Assembly (NCBI GenBank): GCA_022843605.1
Contig: JALHNI010000054.1
Location: 1-38,723 of the forward strand
Source of the DNA: Bryobacter sp.
GTDB taxonomy: Bacteria > Acidobacteriota > Terriglobia > Bryobacterales > Bryobacteraceae
DNA: 38,723 bases
Direction: 5' to 3'
Below, one piece after another: positions 25,893-34,701 of the stretch; positions within the stretch are counted from its first letter, which is position 1, and each line of letters opens with the position of its first letter. Under the pieces are notes generated by a model that did no database searches, was not told the origin of the DNA, and saw only the letters and a list, made by a program, of their open reading frames with translations. Position numbers and translations under genes: made by a program.

Positions 25893-27764
25893 ATGTCGAA
25901 TACATTTACACTCAATCCCGCGACGGGCGCGACCGGTGCTCTGTGGGAAACCGCGATGAAGATGCAATTCAACAGTCCGCCTCCGACGAACCCGGCAAAC
26001 TTGCCGATCGTGACCTTGGCGGCTGCGGCGTTGCCCGTATTCACGCTGGGTGCAGTACTGACGTTGGATGCACTGGCGGCGATGACCACCAGCCAGCAGT
26101 TGTTGTTAGTGACTTTTTCCTCGATCCCATTCGCGGCTTTGCTCCCAGTAGCTGCGCGGCTGATGCCGCGCTGGATGCTGCAAAGCGCGCCAGTAGCCTC
26201 CGGAGGACTGATGTCGTTGCAACAATCGATTGGCGAATACGAAGAGATCTTAGGGCGGCTACCGGTGTCGCCGGCACGTGGCGGTCTGGAAACGGACCTA
26301 GCCAACGCACTGCAGAATCTGTCGGAGCGAACGGCAGGCGAAGAGTCCTTGGGGCATTTGAAGGATGCGATCCGGGCCTACCGTGAAGCGCTTGATTCGC
26401 ATACGCGCGAGAAGTCGCCGCAGAATTGGGCCGCGATCCAAAACAACCTCGGAGTCGCGCTGGTGGACTTAGCGGCGCGGACGGAAGAGGCCGCCGGCGC
26501 GGAGCATTTACGCCAGGCGATCCTGGCTTTGCGGTCGGCGTTTGGGGTGTATAACCGCATCGAGTGGCCGCGACAGTGGGCGATGACGCACAACAATCTG
26601 GCGAACGCACTGCGCAGTCTGGCGGAGCGGACAGCGAACGAAGAAAGCGCGGCGTGCCTGCTGGATGCGATTGCGTCTTACCGGCATGCGCTGGAGATTC
26701 GGACGAAGGAGTCCGCGCCGGAGCAGTGGGCGGCGATTCAGTTGAACCTGGCGAGCGCCTGGCGGCGGTTGTCGGCACAGTCGACGGCCGAAGAGTTGCG
26801 CGAAAGCGTGACGTCGCATGAGCAGGCATTGGGCATCTATACGCGCAGTAAAATGCCGGAGCAATGGGCCTTGGCGCAGCACAATCTGGGCTTGACCTTG
26901 CACGACTTGGCGGCGCGCAGCGGCGATCGCGAAGTGCTGGCGCGAGCAGTGGTTTGTTATCAGAATGCGCTGCAGGTTCGGACGCGCGCCGAGGCGCCGC
27001 GGGCATGGGCGGCGACAATGGCCAATCTGGGTAACGCCTTGCGCGATGGCGGGCAGATTCCGGAGGCGGTCCAGTGTTACCGGGCTTCGCTTGAGGTGCA
27101 GAGCCGGGAGCATCAACCGCGCGACTGGGCCGAGGTGCAGAATAACCTGGGTATCGCCCTGATGGACGGCGCGACGACGCAGGATCACCTGCTGGAGTCG
27201 ATTGGCGCTTTCCGGCGCGCCTTGAAGACCTATACGGCGGAGCATTGGCCCCAAGCGTGGGCGGCTACGCAAACGAATCTGGGCAACGCGTTGCGGTCGC
27301 TTGCCGCGTGGTCCGTGACGGACGGCGAGCGCGAAGCGCGGCTGAACGAAGCGGCGATCTGCCAGCAACAGGCACTCACGATTTACCGTCGCGAGCAGGA
27401 TCCGCGGGATTGGGCATTGGCCCAGTCGAACCTGGCGAATGTCCGGCAGGATCAGGGCGAGTTTGCCGAAGCGATTGCGGGCTATCGCCGGGCGCTGGAA
27501 GTGTACACTCCGGAAGAATGGCCTCACGAATGGGCGATGACGCAGCACAACTTCGGGTTGGCGCTGGTGAATGCTGGACAGCCTTCGCACGCCGTGCGGT
27601 CGTTCCGCGCGGCCCTGGAAGTCCGGACGCAGAAGAGTAGCCCGAAGCTTTGGGCGAAGACGACTTGGGAACTCGGCGAAGCATTGCGGGCGGCGGGCCG
27701 GCTGGAAGAGGCCGTCTCCGTTTACGCTTCGCTCGAAGCGGCCTTTCCGCCGGCACGAACCTAG
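25893..27764 (+). CDS. membrane-anchored TPR protein with ten Trp-marked repeats
   Basis: ATG 25893 is chosen because GGAGG (25882-25886) lies 6 nt upstream; the frame is open further up. The 623-residue protein has two hydrophobic segments near the N-terminus (LPIVTLAAAALPVFTLGAVL and LLLVTFSSIPFAALLPVAAR), then ten repeats of a long TPR variant. Each repeat carries a P-x-x-W-A-x4-N-L-[GA] core, e.g. SPQNWAAIQNNLGVAL, APEQWAAIQLNLASAW, QPRDWAEVQNNLGIAL, SPKLWAKTTWELGEAL (the last has Glu for Asn). This repeat type is known from cyanobacterial and other TPR/CHAT proteins, but no CHAT protease domain is present. It likely forms a cytoplasm- or periplasm-facing scaffold. It is 15 nt upstream of the deacetylase gene. 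Confidence 0.88.
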   Translation: MSNTFTLNPATGATGALWETAMKMQFNSPPPTNPANLPIVTLAAAALPVFTLGAVLTLDALAAMTTSQQLLLVTFSSIPFAALLPVAARLMPRWMLQSAPVASGGLMSLQQSIGEYEEILGRLPVSPARGGLETDLANALQNLSERTAGEESLGHLKDAIRAYREALDSHTREKSPQNWAAIQNNLGVALVDLAARTEEAAGAEHLRQAILALRSAFGVYNRIEWPRQWAMTHNNLANALRSLAERTANEESAACLLDAIASYRHALEIRTKESAPEQWAAIQLNLASAWRRLSAQSTAEELRESVTSHEQALGIYTRSKMPEQWALAQHNLGLTLHDLAARSGDREVLARAVVCYQNALQVRTRAEAPRAWAATMANLGNALRDGGQIPEAVQCYRASLEVQSREHQPRDWAEVQNNLGIALMDGATTQDHLLESIGAFRRALKTYTAEHWPQAWAATQTNLGNALRSLAAWSVTDGEREARLNEAAICQQQALTIYRREQDPRDWALAQSNLANVRQDQGEFAEAIAGYRRALEVYTPEEWPHEWAMTQHNFGLALVNAGQPSHAVRSFRAALEVRTQKSSPKLWAKTTWELGEALRAAGRLEEAVSVYASLEAAFPPART

Positions 27765-27779
27765 GCTTATCCTAGGCTC

Positions 27780-29147
27780 ATGCGACTTTTCCTGCTGCTA
27801 AGCCTTGCCGCGCTGCTTTCCGCCGCGCAGCCTGAACCCATCTACTATCTGCTGTGGTTCGACACCGAGGACTATGTTGAGCCGGCGTCGGATGATGCCG
27901 CGATGCGCCTGGCGCAGGAGTTGGACAAACTCGGGGTGCGGGGCACGTTCAAGGTGGTGGGCGAGAAGGCGCGGGTGCTGGAGAAGCGGGGCCGCAAGGA
28001 TGTGATCGCCGCCCTGGCGAAGCACGATATCGGCTATCACGCGGAGAACCATTCGATTCCACCCTCGCCGGCCGTTTACATGCGGCCGTTGGGATTGCTG
28101 GAAGGCGCAGCGGAGTTTGAACGGCGCGAGGGTCCGGGAGCGCGCGACGTGGCGCGGATCTTTGGGAAGACACCAAGTTGCTATGGCCAGCCCGGCAATA
28201 GCTGGGGGCCGCAAAGTCTGATGGCGCTGCGGAAACTAGGGATTCCGGTCTACATGGACGAGACGCGCCAGGTGGGGTTAAATCACCAGCCGTTCTGGTA
28301 TGGCGGCATTCTGAACGTGCTGAACCTGCAGCAATTCTCGCCGCGGGCCAACCTGAACAAGCCGGAAGATCTGGAAGAGGGCAAGCGGGCGTTCGATGTG
28401 GCGGTGGCGGCGGCGCGGAAGCGCGGTGGACCCGGGTTCATTCAAAGCTACTATCACCCGACCGAGTGGGTGACGACGGAGTTCTGGGACACGAATTTCC
28501 GGCATGGCATCTATCGCGCTCCGGCGGACTACCAGAAGCCGAAGGCGCGCACGCCAGAGAGCCAGGCGCAGGCCTGGCGCAACTTCCTCGAATTTGTGAA
28601 GTATGTGAAGAGCACGCCCGGGATTCGGTTTGTGACGGCTCGCGAGTTGCCGGCCCTGATGGCGGATCCGGTGACGCGTCCCAACGCGCAAGAGGCGCTG
28701 GCGCAGTTTCGCGAGACGATCGACATGCGCGGGCCGCACTCGGCAGCAGACTTGCTGTTGGCGATTCTCGGCGTTTCACCGCGTTACGTTGACGGGCCAG
28801 CGGAGCGGGTCGCGACGACGGTGACGGCGGATGTGAGCCGGCAGAAGTTCGAATACGCCAAGCGTCAGGCCGTGGCGCATATTGAGCAGACCGGCCGGAT
28901 TCCTTCGCATGTTTTTGTGGATTCGGCGACGCTGGCGATTGGGGACTTTGCGGCGATGCTGGCGCATGACACGGGCGGCGCGGCGGTCCCGGTGCGAACC
29001 GGCGTGCTGGCGTTTGAACGGCACATCGCGACGGACGGCAAGAAGACGTTCGACTGGCCGATTCATCCGGTCGGGTTCGACGGCTCGCCGTTGCTCGAGT
29101 TGGGCCGGCTGCAGGCCTGGACATTGAAGCCGGCGCGAGCCAAGTAA
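27780..29147 (+). CDS. NodB-like polysaccharide deacetylase family protein
   Basis: The 455-residue protein has a signal peptide (MRLFLLLSLAALLSAAQ) and a NodB-homology fold. Metal-site candidates are Asp28/Asp31 in YYLLWFDTEDYVEP and the H-x3-H motif of His87 and His91 (GYHAENHS); GQPGNSWGPQSLMALRKLG matches the third NodB motif region. This type of enzyme removes acetyl groups from chitin-, peptidoglycan- or xylan-like glycans, but the family also has members of unknown activity, and the ~160-residue C-terminal extension (after ~300) is unassigned. It begins 15 nt after the TPR gene, so the two are likely co-transcribed. Predicted periplasmic or secreted. Confidence 0.82.
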   Translation: MRLFLLLSLAALLSAAQPEPIYYLLWFDTEDYVEPASDDAAMRLAQELDKLGVRGTFKVVGEKARVLEKRGRKDVIAALAKHDIGYHAENHSIPPSPAVYMRPLGLLEGAAEFERREGPGARDVARIFGKTPSCYGQPGNSWGPQSLMALRKLGIPVYMDETRQVGLNHQPFWYGGILNVLNLQQFSPRANLNKPEDLEEGKRAFDVAVAAARKRGGPGFIQSYYHPTEWVTTEFWDTNFRHGIYRAPADYQKPKARTPESQAQAWRNFLEFVKYVKSTPGIRFVTARELPALMADPVTRPNAQEALAQFRETIDMRGPHSAADLLLAILGVSPRYVDGPAERVATTVTADVSRQKFEYAKRQAVAHIEQTGRIPSHVFVDSATLAIGDFAAMLAHDTGGAAVPVRTGVLAFERHIATDGKKTFDWPIHPVGFDGSPLLELGRLQAWTLKPARAK

Positions 29148-29184
29148 GCACGATTCGCCGCAGCGCGAAGTCTGCTTTGACGGG

Positions 29185-30999
29185 CTACCAGTTCTTCTGC
29201 ATGACGCGGACGATGGGGTAAGCGTTTTTATCGGGCTCGAGATAGGGGCTGCGCTGGTGCAGCCATTGAAGACGGGCCCGGGGATTCGCGGCGAAGGCTT
29301 TGTCCTCGAGCTTGGCCTCGAATTCCGCTTTCAACTTCGGGTCGCGGCGCAGCATCTCTTCGGCGATCGGCTCGAAGATGTAGTCCGAAAAGTACTCCTT
29401 CTGCTCGAAGATCGCGTTTAAAAAGCCCCATTTCACGAAGGAATCCGGGCCTTCGGGCTCGAGGAGTTGCATGAGGACGCGGGCGCTGCGCTGGGCCGTC
29501 GGTACCCACAAAGAACCCGCGGGCAGGGTGCGCTTCTCCTTCACCAGGCGGGAGGAGAAGTTGGGCATAAAGCGACTCTCGAAGGGCTGCGGCGGGAACG
29601 AAACATTGTCGAAGCGGTACGTTTCAAACTCCTCGGTCACCGGTTTGGCGAGCACTTCGTATTGGACGTGGTGGGCCTTCAGCACTTCGGCCAGGGCGGC
29701 GTACCCGCGCGGGATGAGGTAGCCGAGCGGCGCGACGGGCTCGACTTTGGGGGCGAGGGCGACGACGACTTTCACGGGCCGGTCCAGGGCTTTGGGTTCG
29801 TACTTCAGGATGGTTCCGCCGGCGGCGGTGCCAGTGTAGCGCGACGTCTCGAGTTGGCGCATGATCGTGTCTTCGCCGGGTCCGGTGGGGGTGCCTTCGA
29901 GAAAGACTTTGGTGCCGGGCTTGAGCGACTTCAATTCGGCGTCGGCGGCACGGGTGGCTTGTTTCAAGCCGGCGGGATCGGCGGACATCAGGTCGAGCGT
30001 GTGCTTCATGATGTCGTAGTGCGCCCAGGTGCGGACTTTGAAGGATTTCAAGCTGTGGGTTTCGACTAACAGGGACGGCCGATTCTGAGCGGTGGCGTAA
30101 CCGGTGGAGTAACGCGGCGAGGCGGTCATCACGGACAGGCTTCCCGAGCGGCTACCGCCGCCGATGTACCAAGAGAGGACGTGACCGTCTTTCTCCATGC
30201 CGCTCAGCATTTGTTTGTAGTATTTGGTATTGACCCAATTGCGAGGCGCCTCGGCTAAGTCCTGCTGGGTGTGGATGGCGTAAGTGACGTCGTACTGATG
30301 GTCGCTGCCATCGGTAACGTGGTTATCGATGAGAAAGTCAGGCAGCCAGGTGGCGAAGACATTCAGCCAGGCGCGCATTTCGGGCGTATCAGCTTTGAGA
30401 TAGTCGCGATTCAGGTTTTGGCGAGTGGAGTTGGCGCGGAAGCCCATTTCGGCGGGGCCATTTTCATTGATGCGGTTGTAAGGCGAGGGCGACTCATGAC
30501 CGTCAACGTTAAAGACGGGGATCGACAAGATGATCACTTTGTCGAGCCAGGCTTCTAGTTTCTTACTGACGAGGACGTCGCGGAGTAACATCATCGCGGC
30601 GTCCTTGCCGCCGTTTTCGCCGGCGTGAATGCCATTTTGCAACAGGATGATCGGCTTATTCGTGCGCGCCGCCTGTTGCGGTGTAAATGCCTTGTCTTTG
30701 GAGGCGACAAAGACATACAACTCATGGCCGGCCGCGCTTTGGCCGATACTGACTAACTTGCCATAGGGCGATGACTTCGCGAGGCGCTGATAGAAAGCGA
30801 CGCATTCGGTGTAAGTGCCCGTCTTCGTATACTGGCTGGTTTCGGCCAGCGTGAGGAAGTCTTTGGGAGCGCGCGCCGTGGACTCAGCCAGCGACCGGGC
30901 CTCCTTCATCGCCGGGGTCTCCCAGACAGAAGCGGGAGGCATAGGCGGAACCACCTGGCCCAGAGTCTGGGTCAGGAGCAGCGTAACTGAAAAAAGCAT
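29185..30999 (-). CDS. M14 family zinc carboxypeptidase
   Basis: The 604-residue exported protein (signal MLFSVTLLLTQTLGQ) has the M14 peptidase signature: zinc ligands His125 and Glu128 in NGIHAGENGGKDAAM, His227 in FLIDNHVTDG, the substrate-side NRDY motif (197-200) and catalytic-Glu candidate Glu313 (SLLVETHSLK). Family enzymes cleave C-terminal residues from peptides outside the cytoplasm. Residues beyond ~330 form a long C-terminal region of unknown fold. The start ATG 30999 directly abuts the stop of the lipoprotein gene, so the two share a transcript with the molybdopterin oxidoreductase. Confidence 0.9.
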   Translation of the reverse strand: MLFSVTLLLTQTLGQVVPPMPPASVWETPAMKEARSLAESTARAPKDFLTLAETSQYTKTGTYTECVAFYQRLAKSSPYGKLVSIGQSAAGHELYVFVASKDKAFTPQQAARTNKPIILLQNGIHAGENGGKDAAMMLLRDVLVSKKLEAWLDKVIILSIPVFNVDGHESPSPYNRINENGPAEMGFRANSTRQNLNRDYLKADTPEMRAWLNVFATWLPDFLIDNHVTDGSDHQYDVTYAIHTQQDLAEAPRNWVNTKYYKQMLSGMEKDGHVLSWYIGGGSRSGSLSVMTASPRYSTGYATAQNRPSLLVETHSLKSFKVRTWAHYDIMKHTLDLMSADPAGLKQATRAADAELKSLKPGTKVFLEGTPTGPGEDTIMRQLETSRYTGTAAGGTILKYEPKALDRPVKVVVALAPKVEPVAPLGYLIPRGYAALAEVLKAHHVQYEVLAKPVTEEFETYRFDNVSFPPQPFESRFMPNFSSRLVKEKRTLPAGSLWVPTAQRSARVLMQLLEPEGPDSFVKWGFLNAIFEQKEYFSDYIFEPIAEEMLRRDPKLKAEFEAKLEDKAFAANPRARLQWLHQRSPYLEPDKNAYPIVRVMQKNW

Positions 31000-31521
31000 T
31001 TATGGTTTCTTTTGTAGTCCGATCGATGAGACGATCACTCCGAGTTCGCGCGGATCCTGAGGAGACGGGGGCAGGGTCTTATCGAGCACGAACTCACACC
31101 TGACGGCATCGCCGGCAAGGACGGAGGCCGGAACGCTGAGTTTGAGAGTTTTCTCGCCGACCGTTTGATAAGCGACGGGCGGCAAGTGGGCACCGTTAAC
31201 GGAAGCGTTAACGGTGACGTCCTTATTGGCCTTGATGAGGACTTCAGGAATCGAGAATTTCATGACGAGGTCAGCGCCTTTGGCCGAGGCGGAAACCGGG
31301 GGTAAAAGATTGACGGCGAAACGGCCCATGGTCCAACGCCAGGCTCCGCTTTCCACTTCATGGAAGCCTTTGACGAGTTGCACTTTCATGCGCGGGTCGG
31401 CCATCTGGACGGTGGAGGCGAGGGCGGCCGGCTCTTCGATGGTGGCCGGACCGGAAGGTGCGCGGCGGCAGGCAGGCAGGCTGACGAGGACGAGGGAGAC
31501 GGTGACCGTTAATCGCCGCAT
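31000..31521 (-). CDS. small exported lipoprotein
   Basis: The 173-residue product has a lipoprotein signal (MRRLTVTVSLVLVSLPACRR; lipobox LPAC, Cys18 lipidated) followed by a beta-rich domain (SASAKGADLVMKFSIPEVLI, VGEKTLKLSVPASVLAGDAV). No known family was recognised. Its ATG overlaps the 3' end of the molybdopterin oxidoreductase gene by 13 nt and its stop (31000-31002) touches the start of the M14 peptidase gene, so it is the middle gene of a tight operon. It may be an accessory protein for one of its neighbours, which is only inferred from order. Confidence 0.75.
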   Translation of the reverse strand: MRRLTVTVSLVLVSLPACRRAPSGPATIEEPAALASTVQMADPRMKVQLVKGFHEVESGAWRWTMGRFAVNLLPPVSASAKGADLVMKFSIPEVLIKANKDVTVNASVNGAHLPPVAYQTVGEKTLKLSVPASVLAGDAVRCEFVLDKTLPPSPQDPRELGVIVSSIGLQKKP

Positions 31522-33536
31522 TTTTCCACCTCGACGAGACAGCTATAGAAAGTGGCGCCGGCCCCGATGTCGGTAAGCCGTTCCGAGGTGAGCGCGTTGA
31601 CGGTTTGCTTGTCTCCCGCCTTCTTGGCCCAGCGAACGGCGGGCACGCGGACGACGCCGCGATGGACCTTGGGGGCGATCTCGACATTGAGGCGGATACT
31701 GCCGCGGTCATTAAAGACGCGGACGGTGTCGCCGAATGCGATGCCGCGCGCGGCGGCGTCTTCGGGGTGAAGGGTCGCGCAGGCGGTCTGGGCGTCGACG
31801 TGGTCGCGATGACCGAAGGTAGAGTTCATGCTGTCGTTGTTCTTAGGGCTGATCAGTTCGAGCGGGAAACGGCGGGTGAGCGAGGCGTCGCCTTGCCGGG
31901 ATTCGACAGGCGGCACGTAGGCCAGGGTGTCGGCCTTGAATTCGCATTTCCCGGAGGGGGTGAAGAAACCACCTTGGGCGTGGGGTTGATAGGGCTGGCC
32001 AGCAGCCGCCACGTTCAGGCGGACCGAGCCTTTTTCGTCCAGCATTTCCAGGGAGATGCCGTCCAGGTTGGTATGTCCGCTGGAGAGAGCCTGGCGGATG
32101 AGGTCGTCGTCAGTGTCGCGGAAGCAGGGGTCGTCGAAGCCCATGCGTTGGGCCAGGAGACGAAAAATTTCGACGTTGTTTTTGCATTCGCCGGGGGGCG
32201 AGAGGGCGGGGCGGGCCATTTGCAGGTGGTAGTGGCCGTAGGCGAAGTAAAGGTCGGTGTTCTCGAGAAACGTCGTCACGGGGAGGACGATGTCGGCGTA
32301 GTCGGTGGTGTCGGTGAGGAACTGTTCGAGGGCGACAACGAAGAGATCGTCGCGAAGGAGGCCCTGGCGGACGCGGTTGGCATTGGGCGCAACGGCGGCA
32401 GGATTCGAATTGTAGACGACGAGGGCGTGGACGTCGCGCTCGGTGAGAGCTTCGCCGAGCAGGGACATATTGATGAGGCGGGTGTCGTGAGGCTGAAGGT
32501 CGATGCGTTCGAGGGCGGCGCGGTCGATGGTGAAGCCGCCGGAGGTGGAAAGGCAGAAGCCGCCACCGATGTCTTTCCAGGAGCCGGTGAGGGCGGGCAG
32601 ACAGGCGATGGCCTGCATGGCGCGGCCACCGCGTTCGCTACGCTGCAAGCCATAGTTGGCGCGGATGACGGCGGGGCGGGTGGTGGCGTACTCCCGGGCT
32701 AGGTTCACGATGTCGGCGGCGGGGATGCCTGTGAGAACGGACACGCGGTCCGGCGGGTAGTCCTGGACGAGGCGGGCGAGGTCGTCGAAGCCGGTGGTGT
32801 GACGAGAGATGTAGTCCTGGTCGGTGAGGCCTTCGGCGATGATGACGTGCATGAGGCCGAGGGCGAGGGCGAGGTCAGTGCCGGGATTGATGAAGAGATG
32901 CTGGTCGGCGAGGGCGGCGGTTTTAGTGAGAACGGGGTCGATGGTGATGAGCCGGGCGCCGCGGCGGCGGGCTTCGACGATGAAGGGCCAAAGGTGAATG
33001 CTGGTGCCGTGGACGTTGGCACCCCAGACGATGATGAGCTTGGCGTCGGCGAACTGCTCGGGTTCGGTGCCGGTCTTGGCGCCAAGGGCTTCCATGAGGG
33101 CGGTGGCACCGGCGGTGGCGCAGATGGTTCGATCGAGGCGGGCGGCACCGAGGCGGTGGAAGAAGCGGCGGTCCATGCTGCCGCCATTGAGGAAGCCCAT
33201 GTTGCCGCCGTAGCTATAAGGTAGAACGCTTTCGGAGCCGTGCTGGGCAATGGTGGACTGGAGGCGGGTGGCGATGAGGTGGAGGGCGGAGTCCCAGGAG
33301 ATGCGTTCGAAGCGTCCTTCGCCTTTGGCTCCGACGCGGCGGAGGGGGTACTGCAGGCGGTCGGGATGGTACTGGCGTTCGAGGTACTGGGTGACTTTTC
33401 CGCAGAGGAATCCCCGCGTTATGGGGTGGTCGGGATCGCCTTCCACTTTGGTGGCGCGACCGTCTTCGATGTGTACCAGCATGGCGCACGCATCGGGACA
33501 ATCGAGCGCGCAAACCGACCGCCGCACTTCCTTCAT
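31509..33536 (-). CDS. molybdopterin oxidoreductase with N-terminal 4Fe-4S site
   Basis: The 675-residue protein belongs to the DMSO-reductase superfamily (Molybdop_Fe4S4 / Molybdopterin / Molydop_binding). The 4Fe-4S ligands are Cys9, Cys13, Cys17 and Cys45 (C-x3-C-x3-C-x27-C; SVCALDCPDACAM). Molybdopterin-binding segments include RLITIDPVLTKTAALADQHL, VHALVVYNSNPAAVAPNANR and the C-terminal HPEDAAARGIAFGDTVRVFN. No Tat signal is seen, so it is cytoplasmic. No electron-transfer or membrane-anchor subunit is adjacent, unlike most respiratory members; this matches single-subunit soluble members. The substrate cannot be read from sequence. It leads the operon with the lipoprotein and M14 peptidase. 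Confidence 0.93.
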   Translation of the reverse strand: MKEVRRSVCALDCPDACAMLVHIEDGRATKVEGDPDHPITRGFLCGKVTQYLERQYHPDRLQYPLRRVGAKGEGRFERISWDSALHLIATRLQSTIAQHGSESVLPYSYGGNMGFLNGGSMDRRFFHRLGAARLDRTICATAGATALMEALGAKTGTEPEQFADAKLIIVWGANVHGTSIHLWPFIVEARRRGARLITIDPVLTKTAALADQHLFINPGTDLALALGLMHVIIAEGLTDQDYISRHTTGFDDLARLVQDYPPDRVSVLTGIPAADIVNLAREYATTRPAVIRANYGLQRSERGGRAMQAIACLPALTGSWKDIGGGFCLSTSGGFTIDRAALERIDLQPHDTRLINMSLLGEALTERDVHALVVYNSNPAAVAPNANRVRQGLLRDDLFVVALEQFLTDTTDYADIVLPVTTFLENTDLYFAYGHYHLQMARPALSPPGECKNNVEIFRLLAQRMGFDDPCFRDTDDDLIRQALSSGHTNLDGISLEMLDEKGSVRLNVAAAGQPYQPHAQGGFFTPSGKCEFKADTLAYVPPVESRQGDASLTRRFPLELISPKNNDSMNSTFGHRDHVDAQTACATLHPEDAAARGIAFGDTVRVFNDRGSIRLNVEIAPKVHRGVVRVPAVRWAKKAGDKQTVNALTSERLTDIGAGATFYSCLVEVEKCGD

Positions 33537-33605
33537 CGTTCTATTTTAGCGAATAAGGTCTTCGCCCGATGGGCATTGGCGGTAGAGGGCCGTAAGGTGG
33601 GGTAT

Positions 33606-34637
33606 ATGCTGCGCATGGTCTCTTCTTTTGTCCTCTTTACCTCGGTGCTTTCTTCTCTGCTTTCGGCTGAGGTGGATTGGCGTTTCGCGCATCCGGGTGC
33701 CGACATGTTGATGGGTTTCAACCTGAAGAGTCTGCTGGGTTCGCCGGCTGGGGCGCAGATGCGGGAGGCGCTGGCCAAGATGGGGGGCGCGAGCAAGGAA
33801 CGGCTGAGTCTGCTGGAGGAAGTGGACGAGATCTACATCTCGGTGCGGACGAAGTACGTGAAGGGCCGGCCGTCGGGTGAACCGCTGGGCGTGATTCTCG
33901 TGCGGGGCAACTTCGACAAGGGCGGGGTGATGAAGATGTTCGAGAAGCAGGCGAAGGTGGCGGCCCGGTTTATTGACCGGCAGACGATTCTGATTGGGGA
34001 TGAGGAATCGATGGCGGGCGCGGCGGAGAGACTGAAGGGCGATGAGGGGTTGGTGGGGCCGGTGTTGATCCGGGCGAAGGAGCTGGCGGCAGCGAACGAT
34101 TTCTGGCTAGTGGGGTCACCGGGGCCGTTGAACGCGATGAAGCCGCGCGGCTCGTTCAAGAAGCAGGGCGGGATGCTGGGCGAGATGGAGGAAGTGTTCG
34201 ACCAATTGCGTTCGTTTTCGTTGGGTGTGGCGGTGCGAGACGAGATCTCGATGGACCTGGGCATCAACCTGAAGACGAAGGCGGCGGCGGACCAGTTGAT
34301 GGGGCTGTATCGCCGTCTTGAGGCCGATATGCAGAAGACGCCGGAAGGTCGGACGCGTTGGGAACAGATGGCGCAGTCATTGGAGGTACATCCGAACGGA
34401 ACGGCGGTGCGATTCTTGATGCACGGCGGGATGCAGAGCTTTCAGGCGGCAATGGGGCAGGCTGCGCAGGGTTTGCTGGCACCGATTCCGGTGCAGGTGG
34501 CGTCGGTGGAGACGAAGCCTGTCGTGGCGGCGCCGGTTCCCGTATTGGCACCGAGGCCGTCGGCGCCCGTGCGGCGGACGGTGCGGGTGTACGGCATGGA
34601 GACTGGCTATCGCGAGATTCCGACGACGCCGCGGTAA
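33606..34637 (+). CDS. exported protein of unknown function
   Basis: ATG 33606 is chosen: AAGGTGG (33594-33600) lies 5 nt upstream and the product then begins with a signal peptide (MLRMVSSFVLFTSVLSSLLSA). The frame is open upstream to 33240, but that part lies on the other strand of the molybdopterin oxidoreductase gene and is shadow. The 343-residue mature protein has alternating helix/strand segments (DEIYISVRTKYVKGRPSGEP, QTILIGDEESMAGAAERLKG, SLGVAVRDEISMDLGINLKT) seen in exported Acidobacteria proteins of unknown role, and a Pro/Val-rich tail before a basic C-terminus. It is divergent from the molybdopterin oxidoreductase operon. Confidence 0.75.
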   Translation: MLRMVSSFVLFTSVLSSLLSAEVDWRFAHPGADMLMGFNLKSLLGSPAGAQMREALAKMGGASKERLSLLEEVDEIYISVRTKYVKGRPSGEPLGVILVRGNFDKGGVMKMFEKQAKVAARFIDRQTILIGDEESMAGAAERLKGDEGLVGPVLIRAKELAAANDFWLVGSPGPLNAMKPRGSFKKQGGMLGEMEEVFDQLRSFSLGVAVRDEISMDLGINLKTKAAADQLMGLYRRLEADMQKTPEGRTRWEQMAQSLEVHPNGTAVRFLMHGGMQSFQAAMGQAAQGLLAPIPVQVASVETKPVVAAPVPVLAPRPSAPVRRTVRVYGMETGYREIPTTPR

Positions 34638-34701
34638 GGGTTAGGCGGGAACGGCGGTTCCGGGGACGAAACGAACCGGCGAGTGATTGATTCGATTGGA
34701 C

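Noticed and set aside
31605..32702. 365-codon + strand frame
   Set aside because: Antisense to the well-supported molybdopterin oxidoreductase; no domain recognised.
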